Source: Paracoccaceae bacterium (GTDB lineage: Bacteria; Pseudomonadota; Alphaproteobacteria; Rhodobacterales; Rhodobacteraceae). From it: a stretch of 64,000 bases of DNA. The notes under the pieces were generated by a model that saw only the letters and a list, made by a program, of their open reading frames with translations, made no database searches and was not told the DNA's origin. The position numbers were made by a program, and so were the translations under genes. Shown here one piece after another: positions 8,713-17,184 of the stretch (its first letter is position 1; every line of letters starts with the position of its first letter). Location of the stretch: the NCBI GenBank assembly GCA_958296035.1, contig OY282431.1, forward strand, positions 2,049,001 to 2,113,000. Direction: 5' to 3'.

Positions 8713-9801
8713 TCACATAGCGGATTGTCGACGACCAGAGCCGCTTCTTTCACCCACGATTCGTGCCGGTCGAGCCAGCGTCAGAAAGACGAGCTGCCCC
8801 ACTCTCAATTCCGGGCTGGCCCGGCCGGCCAAAGGATGTGAAAACCGAAACAGCTTCCCGTTTCCATTCAGTTCCAGGGTGATCCCAGCGGCTTGTTTCT
8901 GCTCGTGGATGGCACGAATTGTACATGGAAGGCTACCCGCGTTCAGTGCCGCGATTTCTGATTCGGTCGACACGAGCATATTTGACGGATCAATTGCCAG
9001 CAGCACCATGCTGCCAGGCCTTGCTTCAAGATCTGACTCGGCTACTATTTCACTACCACCAACGCTGAATTTCGCCAATCCATCATTGGTTTTCGTATGT
9101 TGTCGTGCCTTGACGAGAAGCGGTTCGAGTTCCGGGCGGTGTTCAGCCTCAATCCTGTCTGCAGCCTGGATTTTGCCGTCGTGAATGTGCAGGACATGCG
9201 AGGCCATGGTCATGACCTCGTCGACGGCGTGTGACACATAAATCACCGGCAAATCGAACTCGCCAATAGTTCGCTTCAGATACGGCAATATTTCGGATTT
9301 TCTCCTGGGGTCCTGGGCCGAAAGCGGTTCATCCAGGAGCAACATGCGTGGTGCTGAAAGAAGAGTTCGGCCAAGCGCAGCACGCTGGCGTTCGCCACCG
9401 GACAACTGATCCCCGCGATTGTCAAGCAAGTGGCCAAGGTCCAGAACGTCGAGCACCGTATCAAGGTCAGGACCCTCTCGTTGTTCCTTGCGTCGCCAAC
9501 CATAGAGAAGGTTGCCCCGCACCGACATGTGGGGGAACATGTAGGGAGTCTGGAACATCATTCCGACGCCCCTCCTGTGGACGGGCAGACAGATTTTTCG
9601 GGCCGTATTCAGCCACGCTTCGCCATCAACCCTGATCAGTCCTCTGGCTCGTCTTTCGAGACCGCAAAGCGTTCGCAGGAGCGTCGTCTTGCCGGACCCG
9701 CTAGGGCCCAGAAGTGCCATTACACCGGAGACGTGGACGGATTCGTCGACAGAGAGCACGAAGTCTCCCAATCTAGTTTCGGTATTGATGTTCAGTTGCA
9801 T
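8713..9801 (-). CDS. modC: Molybdate ABC transporter ATP-binding protein
   Basis: ATPase subunit that powers molybdate import with ModA and ModB at the inner membrane. 362 residues. The ABC domain has Walker A GPSGSGKTT, Q-loop MMFQTPYMFPHM, signature LSGGERQRAALGR, Walker B MLLLDEP and switch His in YVSHAVDEV. Its D-loop reads LSAQD where most have LSALD. The C-terminal 120 residues form a Mop/TOBE domain (AIDPSNMLVS, AALNAGSLPCTIRAI, GQLVFLTLARPARIV) that binds molybdate in ModC proteins. It is the last gene of modABC, starting seven bases after modB, and ends about 180 bases from the split tRNA-Leu gene. Confidence 0.93.
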   Translation of the reverse strand: MQLNINTETRLGDFVLSVDESVHVSGVMALLGPSGSGKTTLLRTLCGLERRARGLIRVDGEAWLNTARKICLPVHRRGVGMMFQTPYMFPHMSVRGNLLYGWRRKEQREGPDLDTVLDVLDLGHLLDNRGDQLSGGERQRAALGRTLLSAPRMLLLDEPLSAQDPRRKSEILPYLKRTIGEFDLPVIYVSHAVDEVMTMASHVLHIHDGKIQAADRIEAEHRPELEPLLVKARQHTKTNDGLAKFSVGGSEIVAESDLEARPGSMVLLAIDPSNMLVSTESEIAALNAGSLPCTIRAIHEQKQAAGITLELNGNGKLFRFSHPLAGRASPELRVGQLVFLTLARPARIVGERSGSGRRQSAM

Positions 9802-9808
9802 GTCCTGC

Positions 9809-10477
9809 TCAAGTCCGAATTGGATAGCGACGATTCACGACAAAAACCAGCAATAGTACAACGAACGAAAAACAGAGCATGAGAATCGAAAGAGCGTGGG
9901 CTCTTGAATAGTCCAGAGTTTCCACGCTCGTATAGATGTCGATCGATATAACCCTCGTCCTCCCTGGAATGTTTCCACCTACCATGAGAATTACACCGAA
10001 CTCACCTACTGTATGTGCAAAGCCAAGCACGGCGGCGGTCAGGAAGCCGCGGCGCGCCATCGGAACGGTTATGCTCAAGAAAGCATCGAGTGGCCTGGCA
10101 CCGAGACTTCGAGCAAGTTCCTCCGGTCGCTGCCCGACGGCTTCCAGTGAAGCCTGCAGCGGTTGCACTGCGAAGGGAAGGGAATGAACGACCGATGCAA
10201 TCAGAATACCTGTAAATGAAAAGGACAAGGTCTGGCCTGTGGCCTCCACCCACATGGAACCAATGTGTGAATTGGGACTAAACAGAATCAGCAGATAGAA
10301 GCCCAGTACAGTAGGTGGAAGAACCAGCGGCAAGGCGGTTACGGCCTCAACCAGAGGCTTGATGGCGGCATCCGTCCTCGCTAGCCAATAGGCAAGCGGC
10401 GTGGCCAGCAACATCAGTATCAGGGTCGAAAAGAACGCCAGCCTGAGCGTAAGCCACACCGAATCAAAGTCGATCAC
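9809..10477 (-). CDS. modB: Molybdate ABC transporter permease
   Basis: Inner-membrane channel subunit for molybdate, 222 residues, with five or so hydrophobic segments (first about residues 8-30, FFSTLILMLLATPLAYWLA). The permease coupling motif that docks on the ATPase is visible as EELARSLGARPLDAFLSITVPMARRG, and GEFGVILMVGGNIPGRT is highly typical of ModB. It overlaps the modA stop codon by four bases (ATGA), indicating translational coupling, and lies directly before modC. Confidence 0.94.
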   Translation of the reverse strand: MIDFDSVWLTLRLAFFSTLILMLLATPLAYWLARTDAAIKPLVEAVTALPLVLPPTVLGFYLLILFSPNSHIGSMWVEATGQTLSFSFTGILIASVVHSLPFAVQPLQASLEAVGQRPEELARSLGARPLDAFLSITVPMARRGFLTAAVLGFAHTVGEFGVILMVGGNIPGRTRVISIDIYTSVETLDYSRAHALSILMLCFSFVVLLLVFVVNRRYPIRT

Positions 10478-11283
10478 AGCCGCCTCTCGACGTCGGTGGC
10501 ACCAAGATATCCAGATGCCATGATTACGTCCCTGGCCTGGTCACTGCACAGATACCTGTAGAATTCCAATGCCGCACCGCTTTGCCCTGCCTGCAACAAC
10601 AGGACTGCTTGCTGCACTATAGGATTGTGCAGGTTTTCAGGAACCAGCCAGAAGTCTCCCAAGGCACGTCGCCTTGCCTCAATGGCGTGAGACCAGGAAA
10701 GAAATCCGAAATCAGCATTTGATGTTGCCAGGAATGCCGTAACCTGCCCGACACTTTCCCCGATGACCAGCCTTGGTGTCAATTCTTCCTGAATTCCAAG
10801 TCTGGCAAGCGCTTCGACAGCTGCGACTCCATAAGGTGCGAGCCGTGGATCGGCTATCGCCAATGTCCGAAAACCACCTGCACGAAGCGCTGTTGGCGCA
10901 GCTTCCTCGGGAGAACTGGCGGCGCGCCGAAACAGCGCCAACCGTCCCACGGCATAAGTCTTGCGGCTCCCGGGTACGATCAGGCCATCCTGTTCAAGCA
11001 ATCTGGGCCTGTGTGCATCTGCTGCCAACAGGATTGCGTAAGGAGCCCCATTCTTCAGTTGTGCATAGAGGCGACCGGTTGATCCAGGTACCAGATCAAT
11101 TTGATGGTCGCTCGCGGCCTCGAACTCTGCCTCTAACTGCCGTGCAATATCAAAAAAATTTGTGGCAACTGCCACAATGACACGTTCGGCGTGAACCGGC
11201 TGAACCGTTAGCATGAACGACACAAGAGCAGCCAGGAGTGCAATCCGGATGCCAGTCAGGCGTCGCAGCGCAATGGAAAGCAC
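10474..11283 (-). CDS. modA: Molybdate ABC transporter substrate-binding protein
   Basis: Periplasmic protein that captures molybdate for ModBC. From the GTG at 11283 the product is 269 residues with a signal peptide (IRIALLAALVSFMLTV then PVHA). The mature part starts ERVIVAVATNFFDIARQL and has GSTGRLYAQLKNGAPYAILLAADAHRP, a form of the ModA anion-binding region (the family often reads GSSG). GQSGAALEFYRYLCSDQARDVI near the end is typical. An earlier GTG at 11394 would add 37 residues before the signal peptide and seems unlikely. First gene of modABC; no ModE repressor gene is visible nearby. Confidence 0.9.
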   Translation of the reverse strand: MLSIALRRLTGIRIALLAALVSFMLTVQPVHAERVIVAVATNFFDIARQLEAEFEAASDHQIDLVPGSTGRLYAQLKNGAPYAILLAADAHRPRLLEQDGLIVPGSRKTYAVGRLALFRRAASSPEEAAPTALRAGGFRTLAIADPRLAPYGVAAVEALARLGIQEELTPRLVIGESVGQVTAFLATSNADFGFLSWSHAIEARRRALGDFWLVPENLHNPIVQQAVLLLQAGQSGAALEFYRYLCSDQARDVIMASGYLGATDVERRL

Positions 11284-11722
11284 TTCACCAGTTGTAACAG
11301 GCGCAGTCTTGACCAACCCGCAATATAAAGAGTCCGAATTCAAGCCAGCCTTCTGCGACATTTCAGAAGACAACTGGTCAAGAATCGGTTTCACGTGTTC
11401 GGTCCATTGTCAGTAGGATAAGGCTATGACACCGAGCTGGACCGTGCAGGATCGCAGCAGACCAGGTTCAACAGAATCGCAGTCCCGGTGGCGCCGCACT
11501 TGTGTCAACATGCTGCAATTTGCAATGGCGACAGATCGTCGACCGTCCGCACAGGTCGAGCCCGAAGGCTTGCTTTCCAGACCATGGCAGGATCTTGCCA
11601 TGGCGCAACAGGAAAGAGAGGCGCATTCTCGCGGCAGGTGCAGTGATCCCGGCGAACCGATTCGGCCCCACGCAAGATCATGTTGCCACTGCGACGTCAT
11701 TCAACAAGAACCTGAGCAGGGA
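11284..11722. other. Upstream region of modABC, no gene seen
   Basis: About 440 bases between modA and tRNA-Leu(CAA). Frames here are shadows of the tRNA or short and without similarity. It should contain the mod promoter; I could not identify a ModE box or a molybdenum-cofactor riboswitch by eye. Confidence 0.4.
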
Positions 11723-11807
11723 TGGTGCCCGAGGCGAGACTCGAACTCGCACGACCGAAGTCGGGGGATTTTGAATCCCCTGCGTCTACCACTTTCACCA
11801 CTCGGGC
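11723..11807 (-). tRNA. tRNA-Leu(CAA)
   Basis: Minus-strand class II tRNA of 85 nt. Acceptor GCCCGAG pairs with CTCGGGC; D arm contains GGTAGACGC; anticodon stem-loop GGGGA-TTCAAAA-TCCCC gives CAA; variable arm CGACTTCGGTCG; T arm GCGAG-TTCGAGT-CTCGC; CCA is encoded. No intron, unlike the UAA isoacceptor about 3.2 kb away. Confidence 0.97.
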
Positions 11808-11896
11808 CAGAGTTGGACATATCGGTAATGCAGACCTGCTTGTCAATTCCTTGAGCAAACTCGAATCGACTGCGTTCCTAACTGTGCCTTGTCCGG

Positions 11897-12466
11897 TCAG
11901 AACATTGCACCAAACAGGAAGGCAGGTGCAATCTCGGCGATTCCCAGGGCAACGATTGCCAGCCTGCTTCCCCAGTGTCTGAAGCGTAACCACAGGATAA
12001 CACACAGGATGCCGCACAGGATTACCTCGAGTGGACCGACAATATTGCCGAAATGGGAAGGGTCCCAGTAACTGACCGGGCTTTGAAAGACCCAGTCGCT
12101 GATCGGCCAGAATAGCGGCCTTCCGTCATCGTGGTGCAACGGAAAATCGGTTGCCAGGTGGATGAGGCCGGCAAGCCCCAATACCATGAGCCACCGATAC
12201 CGTGTCAGGAAACCGGCCAGGGCAGTGGCAGCCCAGACAAATATCGAATTGTCGACGGCGAATATCTGCTGCCATTCTGGCGAGAAGTACAGTGTGGAAA
12301 ATACGAAATCAGGGGAGTGCTGTTGTACCAACAATGCATGAGCCGTAAGCGCATACAGCGAAAAGTCGGGTAAAAGGGAGCCGCCAATAGCCGCACTGTT
12401 GGTGGCGAGCCGGTGCCGGCGTCCCAGTACGGCAGCGCCGAGAATCAAATGTGCAGGTGTGTTCAA
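11897..12466 (-). CDS. Conserved membrane protein (YdjM/DUF457-like, often labelled CobQ in error)
   Basis: Integral membrane protein of about 189 residues with four or five hydrophobic segments. From the TTG at 12466 it starts (M)NTPAHLILGAAVLG, the N-terminus usual in this family. Conserved polar signature: LLPDFSLY, then HLATDFPLHHDDGRPLFWPISDWVF and SPVSYWDPSHFG, rich in His and Asp and suggestive of a metal site. Proteobacterial relatives are commonly annotated as cobalamin biosynthesis protein CobQ, but this has no CobQ domain. They resemble YdjM-type membrane-bound metal-dependent hydrolases. The function is unknown. The frame could be extended to 12532 but those residues do not match. 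Confidence 0.7.
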   Translation of the reverse strand: MNTPAHLILGAAVLGRRHRLATNSAAIGGSLLPDFSLYALTAHALLVQQHSPDFVFSTLYFSPEWQQIFAVDNSIFVWAATALAGFLTRYRWLMVLGLAGLIHLATDFPLHHDDGRPLFWPISDWVFQSPVSYWDPSHFGNIVGPLEVILCGILCVILWLRFRHWGSRLAIVALGIAEIAPAFLFGAMF

Positions 12467-12782
12467 GACTCTGGTTGCTCCAGATTGACAATGGCTGTTC
12501 GACAACTGACCGGTCCAGTATTCGCTGGGCAAATCGCAAGCAACAAGAGAGGGCTGACAATTTCATGGACAATACCTGCTACTGTTGGCATCTGCGTTGT
12601 CGGTGATCAACCAACTCCGTTGCCTTGTTGCTTGAACTTGCGCTCGGCACGGAACGAACCATGTCGTCAGAAGCAGGCAGGCGAAGCGCCGTCCTGGGGG
12701 CTGGTTTGTGACGCCATAAGTGAGTGAGCAGTGTCATTCCCAGATAATCGATACCGACAACGACAGGCAACAGTCCCGGAAA
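12467..12782. other. Divergent intergenic region, nothing recognised
   Basis: About 315 bases between the minus-strand membrane protein and the plus-strand DedA gene. It must contain both promoters. No tRNA, hairpin or convincing frame. Confidence 0.4.
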
Positions 12783-13376
12783 ATGTCAAACGGATCACTG
12801 ATTTCACGTCTCTACGAGTGGACGCTTGCCAGAGCTTCTCATCCGCGTGCACTCTGGTTGCTGGCACTGGTCAGTTTTGTCGAGAGTTCAGTCTTCCCGA
12901 TTCCGCCCGACGTGCTGTTGATCCCGATGGTTCTTGCCCGTCCACATCGTGCCTTCACCATAGCCTTTGTATGTACGGCCAGCTCGGTGCTCGGTGGATT
13001 GGCAGGTTATGCTCTTGGCGCGGTCGCATATGACCAGCTGGGACGACCGATTCTGGAACTCTGGGGGCAGGAAGAGCAGTTTGCGAGATTCACGGCACAA
13101 TACAATGAATACGGAGGCTGGGCTGTTCTGGTGGCTGGAATCACGCCATTTCCATACAAGATCATCACAATCCTGTCAGGTGCGGCACAATTGTCTGTTC
13201 CGGTGTTTGTTCTCTGCAGTATGATAGCCCGGGGAGCGAGGTTTTTTCTGGTGGCTGCGGTGTTGTGGAAATTCGGACCGCCGTTAAGAGCATTCATTGA
13301 AAAACGGCTGGGGCCCCTTTCGCTGCTATTTGCTGCCCTGTTGATCGGAACTATCTTTCTCGTCGAGCTCTTGTGA
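12783..13376 (+). CDS. DedA/YqaA family membrane protein
   Basis: Inner-membrane protein of the VTT/SNARE-associated (DedA) superfamily, thought to act as lipid scramblase or in envelope homeostasis. Read from the ATG at 12783 it is 197 residues beginning MSNGSLISRLYEWTLARASHPRALW, the usual YqaA-like N-terminus; a TTG upstream at 12720 would add 21 unmatched residues. Seen: VSFVESSVFPIPPDVLLIPM (the re-entrant loop region with ES...P..P), GLAGYALG, and GITPFPYKIITILSGAA, characteristic of the family, plus about five hydrophobic stretches. The stop overlaps the start of the next gene by four bases (GTGA), so the two are coupled. Confidence 0.88.
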   Translation: MSNGSLISRLYEWTLARASHPRALWLLALVSFVESSVFPIPPDVLLIPMVLARPHRAFTIAFVCTASSVLGGLAGYALGAVAYDQLGRPILELWGQEEQFARFTAQYNEYGGWAVLVAGITPFPYKIITILSGAAQLSVPVFVLCSMIARGARFFLVAAVLWKFGPPLRAFIEKRLGPLSLLFAALLIGTIFLVELL

Positions 13377-13861
13377 CAAACAAAGTGAAAATTGTGATTG
13401 CCGTCGCTGGTTCCCTCCTGCTCCTCATGTCGGCCCTGTGGTTTCAGTATTATGGAGGACTGCCGCCGTGTCCGCTGTGCATCTGGCAGAGATGGGCTCA
13501 TCTGTTAGCAGTACTGATCGGTGGGCTTGCCCTTTGGTTGCACTGGCGTGTCCTGCCCTGGGGCGCCCTCATTGCCGTATTGGCTGGTTGCGTGGTGGCG
13601 TTTTATCATGTCGGCGTCGAACAGGGCGTGTTTGAAGGCCTGGCAAGTTGTGCCGGTGGCTCCCTGTCAGGCCGGTCAGCAACTGACCTGCTGGACCTGT
13701 CATCGGCCAGACCTGCGGCAAGCTGCAATGAAGTGCCATGGAGTCTATTGGGGATTTCCATGGCAGGCTGGAACGGTCTGCTTTCGCTTCTGGTGGCAGG
13801 TATGTGGGTCTTGACAATTGCCAGCGCAAAACACCGCAACAATGCGGGTGGCGCAAGGTAG
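13373..13861 (+). CDS. DsbB-like disulfide bond formation protein
   Basis: Four-helix inner-membrane protein that reoxidises DsbA-type proteins with ubiquinone. 162 residues from a GTG overlapping the DedA stop. Present are the first redox pair in PPCPLCIWQRWAH (CPLC around residue 33-36, followed by the Gln-Arg that contacts quinone) and a periplasmic loop holding the second pair of cysteines (LASCAGG and AASCNEVPWSLLGISMAGWN), the usual DsbB arrangement, with hydrophobic helices before and after. A possible partner, the DsbA-like protein at 39112, is in the window but not adjacent. I leave the symbol open since DsbB and DsbI are hard to separate. Confidence 0.88.
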   Translation: MTNKVKIVIAVAGSLLLLMSALWFQYYGGLPPCPLCIWQRWAHLLAVLIGGLALWLHWRVLPWGALIAVLAGCVVAFYHVGVEQGVFEGLASCAGGSLSGRSATDLLDLSSARPAASCNEVPWSLLGISMAGWNGLLSLLVAGMWVLTIASAKHRNNAGGAR

Positions 13862-13974
13862 CCTGCAGGCGATCGGTTACGCGGGCGGGGCTGTCCGGTC
13901 TCTGGCAAGGTCTGAACGGCCAAAGGCCGGAATTGTCCGCCTGCCACCAATTGCATTGGATGCGAAATCCTGGT

Positions 13975-14754
13975 TCAGAACTGGAGTTTCAGATCTTCCA
14001 GGTAGCCAGCCTCGGACTTGGCGTCACGAATGCAGGAGGTGTGAAGGTGGGCCGTCAGGATTTCAGGCGTGTCAGGTGCGGCCTTGGCAAGGAAGTTTCC
14101 ATCTGGCCCACAAATGGCTGATCGCCCGACATAGCTGAGGCCATTCTCGGTGCCACAGCGATTGGCGTAGGCGACAAAGATCTGATTCTCGAGGGCCCGT
14201 GTTGGAATCAGGTACTCTGCTATCGGTGTATAGGGCTCCATGAGAGCGGTCGGAACAACAATGAGGTTTGCGCCGTTCAGCGTTAGTTCCCTGACCAGTT
14301 CCGGAAATTCGACGTCGTAACAGATCAACATTCCAATTCTGAAACCCAGATATTCAAACAACGTGAACGATTTGCCGTTGGCAAATGATTCCCTTTCCCA
14401 TTCTCCGAACAAGGCTCTCTTGACGTACCGGTCTACCACCTTTCCATCCTGCCCAATGGCTATGGCCGAATTGAAGCACTGGCCCCTGGCACTCTCGAGC
14501 AACCCGAACACGACAGCGATTTCATGCTTCACCGCGGCGGCGCACAACTTGTTGACAGCCGACCGGGTATCTGGGACCAATGCAGGCCTCAGGTCCGGCA
14601 GATAATACCCGGTCAGGAATCCCTCCGGAAACACCAACAGTTCAATGTTATCTGACGCTGCCTCGGCAATGGCTTCCACCATTACCTCCAGATTTGCATC
14701 TACATCTCCTGGCGTCCCTGCCGACTGGAATATTCCGAGCTTCATGCCGCTCAT
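13975..14754 (-). CDS. Carbon-nitrogen hydrolase (nitrilase superfamily amidase)
   Basis: Cytoplasmic amidase or nitrilase of about 259 residues. The catalytic triad is complete: Glu44 in VFPEGFLTG, Lys112 in RYVKRALFGEWE and Cys145 in MLICYDVEFPE. The C-terminal RALENQIFVAYANRCG followed by GRSAICGPDGN is typical of the aliphatic or (R)-amidase-like branch. The start is MSGMKLGIFQ at 14754, with AGGAG seven bases before it; the open frame continues to 15111 but those residues have no similarity. The substrate is unknown. It lies downstream of the ABC binding-protein gene on the same strand, but a terminator and about 600 bases separate them. Confidence 0.88.
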   Translation of the reverse strand: MSGMKLGIFQSAGTPGDVDANLEVMVEAIAEAASDNIELLVFPEGFLTGYYLPDLRPALVPDTRSAVNKLCAAAVKHEIAVVFGLLESARGQCFNSAIAIGQDGKVVDRYVKRALFGEWERESFANGKSFTLFEYLGFRIGMLICYDVEFPELVRELTLNGANLIVVPTALMEPYTPIAEYLIPTRALENQIFVAYANRCGTENGLSYVGRSAICGPDGNFLAKAAPDTPEILTAHLHTSCIRDAKSEAGYLEDLKLQF

Positions 14755-15363
14755 TGGCACTCTCCTGCAGGTTGCCAACGCCAGGACAGGCGAGCCGCAG
14801 GAACGGCTGCTGGCCAGGTCAGCTTCACTGGTGTGGATAACTCTCGATTGCGTCGACCCGTCAAAACTCTGGCCCAATTGGCGGCGCAACGGTCCATGTT
14901 CCTTTATTCGCCTATTATCCAGCTCTACAATCCAGGCTACAGTCAGGCATCTCGAGACCACACGGCGATTGATGCTATGCGAACAAGACCGCTGCGCACA
15001 TGTTGTCATTGCGTTAAACCGATTTGGCCATTTCCGCGGCAAACGACAACTTGTCAAACTGACGGCGGTACGAATCCTCGCCAACAGAACAAGGTTCGGC
15101 CACGCATGCAAGTTCAGGGTGCAGCACAGCAGGCCTGCTATGTCTCAAGATCACTTGTGAACCGCGGCCCTTCAAGACGCCTGACGATGGCCTGTCCGGA
15201 CTGGCAAGAAGACCCCCTGTTAGGCAGAAGTCAATGGCCGCAAGGCCACCGCCCGTCAGCTTGCTACCTGGAGAACAATTCGCATCGCGTCGCCCTGGTA
15301 CAAATGTTGATTTCTTGGCGACAAACGGCCGGGGACAACCGGATATGGTCGGTTTCAAATAGG
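14755..15363. other. No recognisable gene (about 600 bases)
   Basis: Between the amidase gene and the terminator of the binding-protein gene. Long frames exist on both strands but their products are Arg/Pro/Gln-rich with no family resemblance. The amidase promoter is probably just upstream of 14754. Confidence 0.4.
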
Positions 15364-15395
15364 AAAACCCGCCCCGCACGACGGTGCGGGACGGG
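15364..15395 (-). terminator. Rho-independent terminator of the ABC binding-protein gene
   Basis: A 12-base stem, CCCGTCCCGCAC and GTGCGGGGCGGG on the minus strand, with a CGTC loop and a run TTTTCC after it. It starts about 60 bases after the stop of the gene at 15456-17063. One mismatched position in the stem. Confidence 0.85.
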
Positions 15396-15455
15396 TTGGT
15401 CTCGACAACCGAGTCAGCTTAAAGATGCAAGTCTGACGCAGCCTCCGAACGGGAT

Positions 15456-17063
15456 TTAGGTCAGCCACCAACGCTGGAAGGAGCGAGCGCCATCGCATTC
15501 CCAACTGGCTGCCAGGCTTTCTCCGCGACGCAGGTTAGAGCGTCGGGCATAGACAAAGTTCACAAACAGCGGAATGATGGTTCCGCCATCGTCGCGGGCG
15601 AGCTGACACATTTCGCGGTACATCTCGGCACGCCGCGTTTCATCCAGTTCTGCCTTTGCCAGGAGAAGCAATTCGTTGAACCGATCATTGATCCAGTGCG
15701 CCTCGTTCCAGGGAGAATCGGCACTGTAGGCCAGCGTGAACATGTTGTCCGGCGTCGGGCGGGCGCCCCACTTGACGAAGACAAAGGGCTTCTTGAGCCA
15801 GACATCTGCCCAGTAACTGTCATTGGCCTCCCGAACCGGCTTGATGTCGATCCCGGCAGCCTTGGCCTGCTCGCTGTACAGCACAATCATATCGACGGCA
15901 CCCGGAAGCACACTGTCGGCCGCAGACAGGCTGACGCTCAACGATTCCATGCCGGCTTTCTTGAGATGGAACTTCGCCTTGTCGGGATCATACACACGCT
16001 GCTCAATGTCTGGCCAGTATGGCATGTTTGGCGAAACGTGGAAGTCATTTCCAGGTGTTCCCGTGCCAAACAATATCTTCTGGACAATCTCTTCACGGTC
16101 GATGGCGTGCTTGAGGGCCAGTCGCACATCCACGTTGTCGAAGGGTGCAACATCGCAGAACATCGGAAGCGTAATGGCCGACCCGCTAGGCACATTGTCG
16201 ACTTCGACATCCTTGCTCCGGCCTAGCAACGCCAGGGTCTTCAGGTCGACCGAGGAAATTGCGTCGACTTCGCCTGTGACAAGTGCCGTTTGTCGAGCAT
16301 TCGGATCATTCAGGACGGTAACCTCGACATCGTCAAAATATGCGCCCACTCCGTGCCATCCGCCATGCCGCACCAGCTTTGCCCCAACACCGGGCTCGTA
16401 CGACTCGATCATGTATGGCCCTGCTCCAATATTCGAATTCCACTCGACAGACCCGTCTTCATTGGCAGGGAGCATTGTGAGGTGGTAGTCGGTCAGGACC
16501 CACGGCAGGTCCGCAAATCCCTGGTTCACTTCTATGACTATGGTGTGGTCGCCATCGGCACGAATGTCTACCACGCTGCTAAGCAGCGACTTGGCAGCAG
16601 ATGTGGTCTCGTCGCCTCGATGGTGATTAAGCGAAGCGATGGCATCCTTGGACGTAAAGGATCTGCCGTCGTGAAAGGATGCGTTCTTGTTGAGTTCGAA
16701 GGTCCAGACCTTGGCGTCGGGAGTCGCACTCCATGAGGTGGCCATATCGGGGCCAAGTCCGTTTTCGGCCGTGATTTCAGTCAGGTAGCTCCGATGGGCA
16801 TGCGCCATCTGGATTTCGCCAACGCTCTGATACAATCCCGGATCCATCTGGTCAGCAGTATTGCCGTCATGCACCCCAAACCGGTAGGTTCCCCCCTGCT
16901 TTGGCGTTTCGGCGGCAGCGTTGCCGGACCAAAGTGACGTGGCGGCAGCCACGGTCATCCCTGCTGCTGTAGCCTCGACCATGAACTCGCGCCGCGAAAT
17001 ACCGTTGCGCCTGCTAGCGGCGGTAATTCGCTTAACCGGACTGGAAATTTCTGTGTTAGACAT
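15456..17063 (-). CDS. ABC transporter substrate-binding protein, family 5 (peptide/opine type), Tat-exported
   Basis: Periplasmic binding protein of the DppA/OppA class (SBP_bac_5), about 535 residues. A twin-arginine signal is clear near residues 28-50: SRREFMVEATAAGMTVAAATS then AAAETPKQGG. Family landmarks: WSATPDAKVWTFELNKNASFHDGRSFTSKDAIASL, the SBP_5 signature region, and FDNVDVRLALKHAIDREEIVQKI. I start at the ATG at 17063 with GGGAG ten bases upstream; the frame from 17090 has an extra nine residues. Its permease and ATPase genes lie divergently from 17185. Export by Tat suggests folding in the cytoplasm. The ligand cannot be told; peptides, opines or modified amino acids are possible. 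Confidence 0.9.
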   Translation of the reverse strand: MSNTEISSPVKRITAASRRNGISRREFMVEATAAGMTVAAATSLWSGNAAAETPKQGGTYRFGVHDGNTADQMDPGLYQSVGEIQMAHAHRSYLTEITAENGLGPDMATSWSATPDAKVWTFELNKNASFHDGRSFTSKDAIASLNHHRGDETTSAAKSLLSSVVDIRADGDHTIVIEVNQGFADLPWVLTDYHLTMLPANEDGSVEWNSNIGAGPYMIESYEPGVGAKLVRHGGWHGVGAYFDDVEVTVLNDPNARQTALVTGEVDAISSVDLKTLALLGRSKDVEVDNVPSGSAITLPMFCDVAPFDNVDVRLALKHAIDREEIVQKILFGTGTPGNDFHVSPNMPYWPDIEQRVYDPDKAKFHLKKAGMESLSVSLSAADSVLPGAVDMIVLYSEQAKAAGIDIKPVREANDSYWADVWLKKPFVFVKWGARPTPDNMFTLAYSADSPWNEAHWINDRFNELLLLAKAELDETRRAEMYREMCQLARDDGGTIIPLFVNFVYARRSNLRRGESLAASWECDGARSFQRWWLT

Positions 17064-17108
17064 TGTTGTACTACTCCCATATAGTTTCAATAAGGCGGTT
17101 GCGTTCCC

Positions 17109-17136
17109 CTTATAGGGGTTTAGTTGTCGCGATCAA
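17109..17136 (-). promoter_or_regulatory. Probable sigma-70-type promoter of the binding-protein gene, with overlapping palindrome
   Basis: On the minus strand TTGATC (17136-17131) and TATAAG (17114-17109) are separated by 16 bases, leaving a leader of about 40 bases before the ATG at 17063. The -10 element lies inside the perfect inverted repeat CCCCT-TAT-AGGGG (17106-17118), a possible operator shared with the divergent permease operon. Assigned by eye from consensus only. Confidence 0.45.
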
Positions 17137-17184
17137 ACCACAATTCACGACTCCGGGGGTGATCATGAAACATGGAGGTATAGG

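Noticed and set aside
8217..8720. Plus-strand frame of 167 codons over the split tRNA
   Set aside because: It is the reverse complement of the tRNA and its intron, explained fully by the RNA gene.
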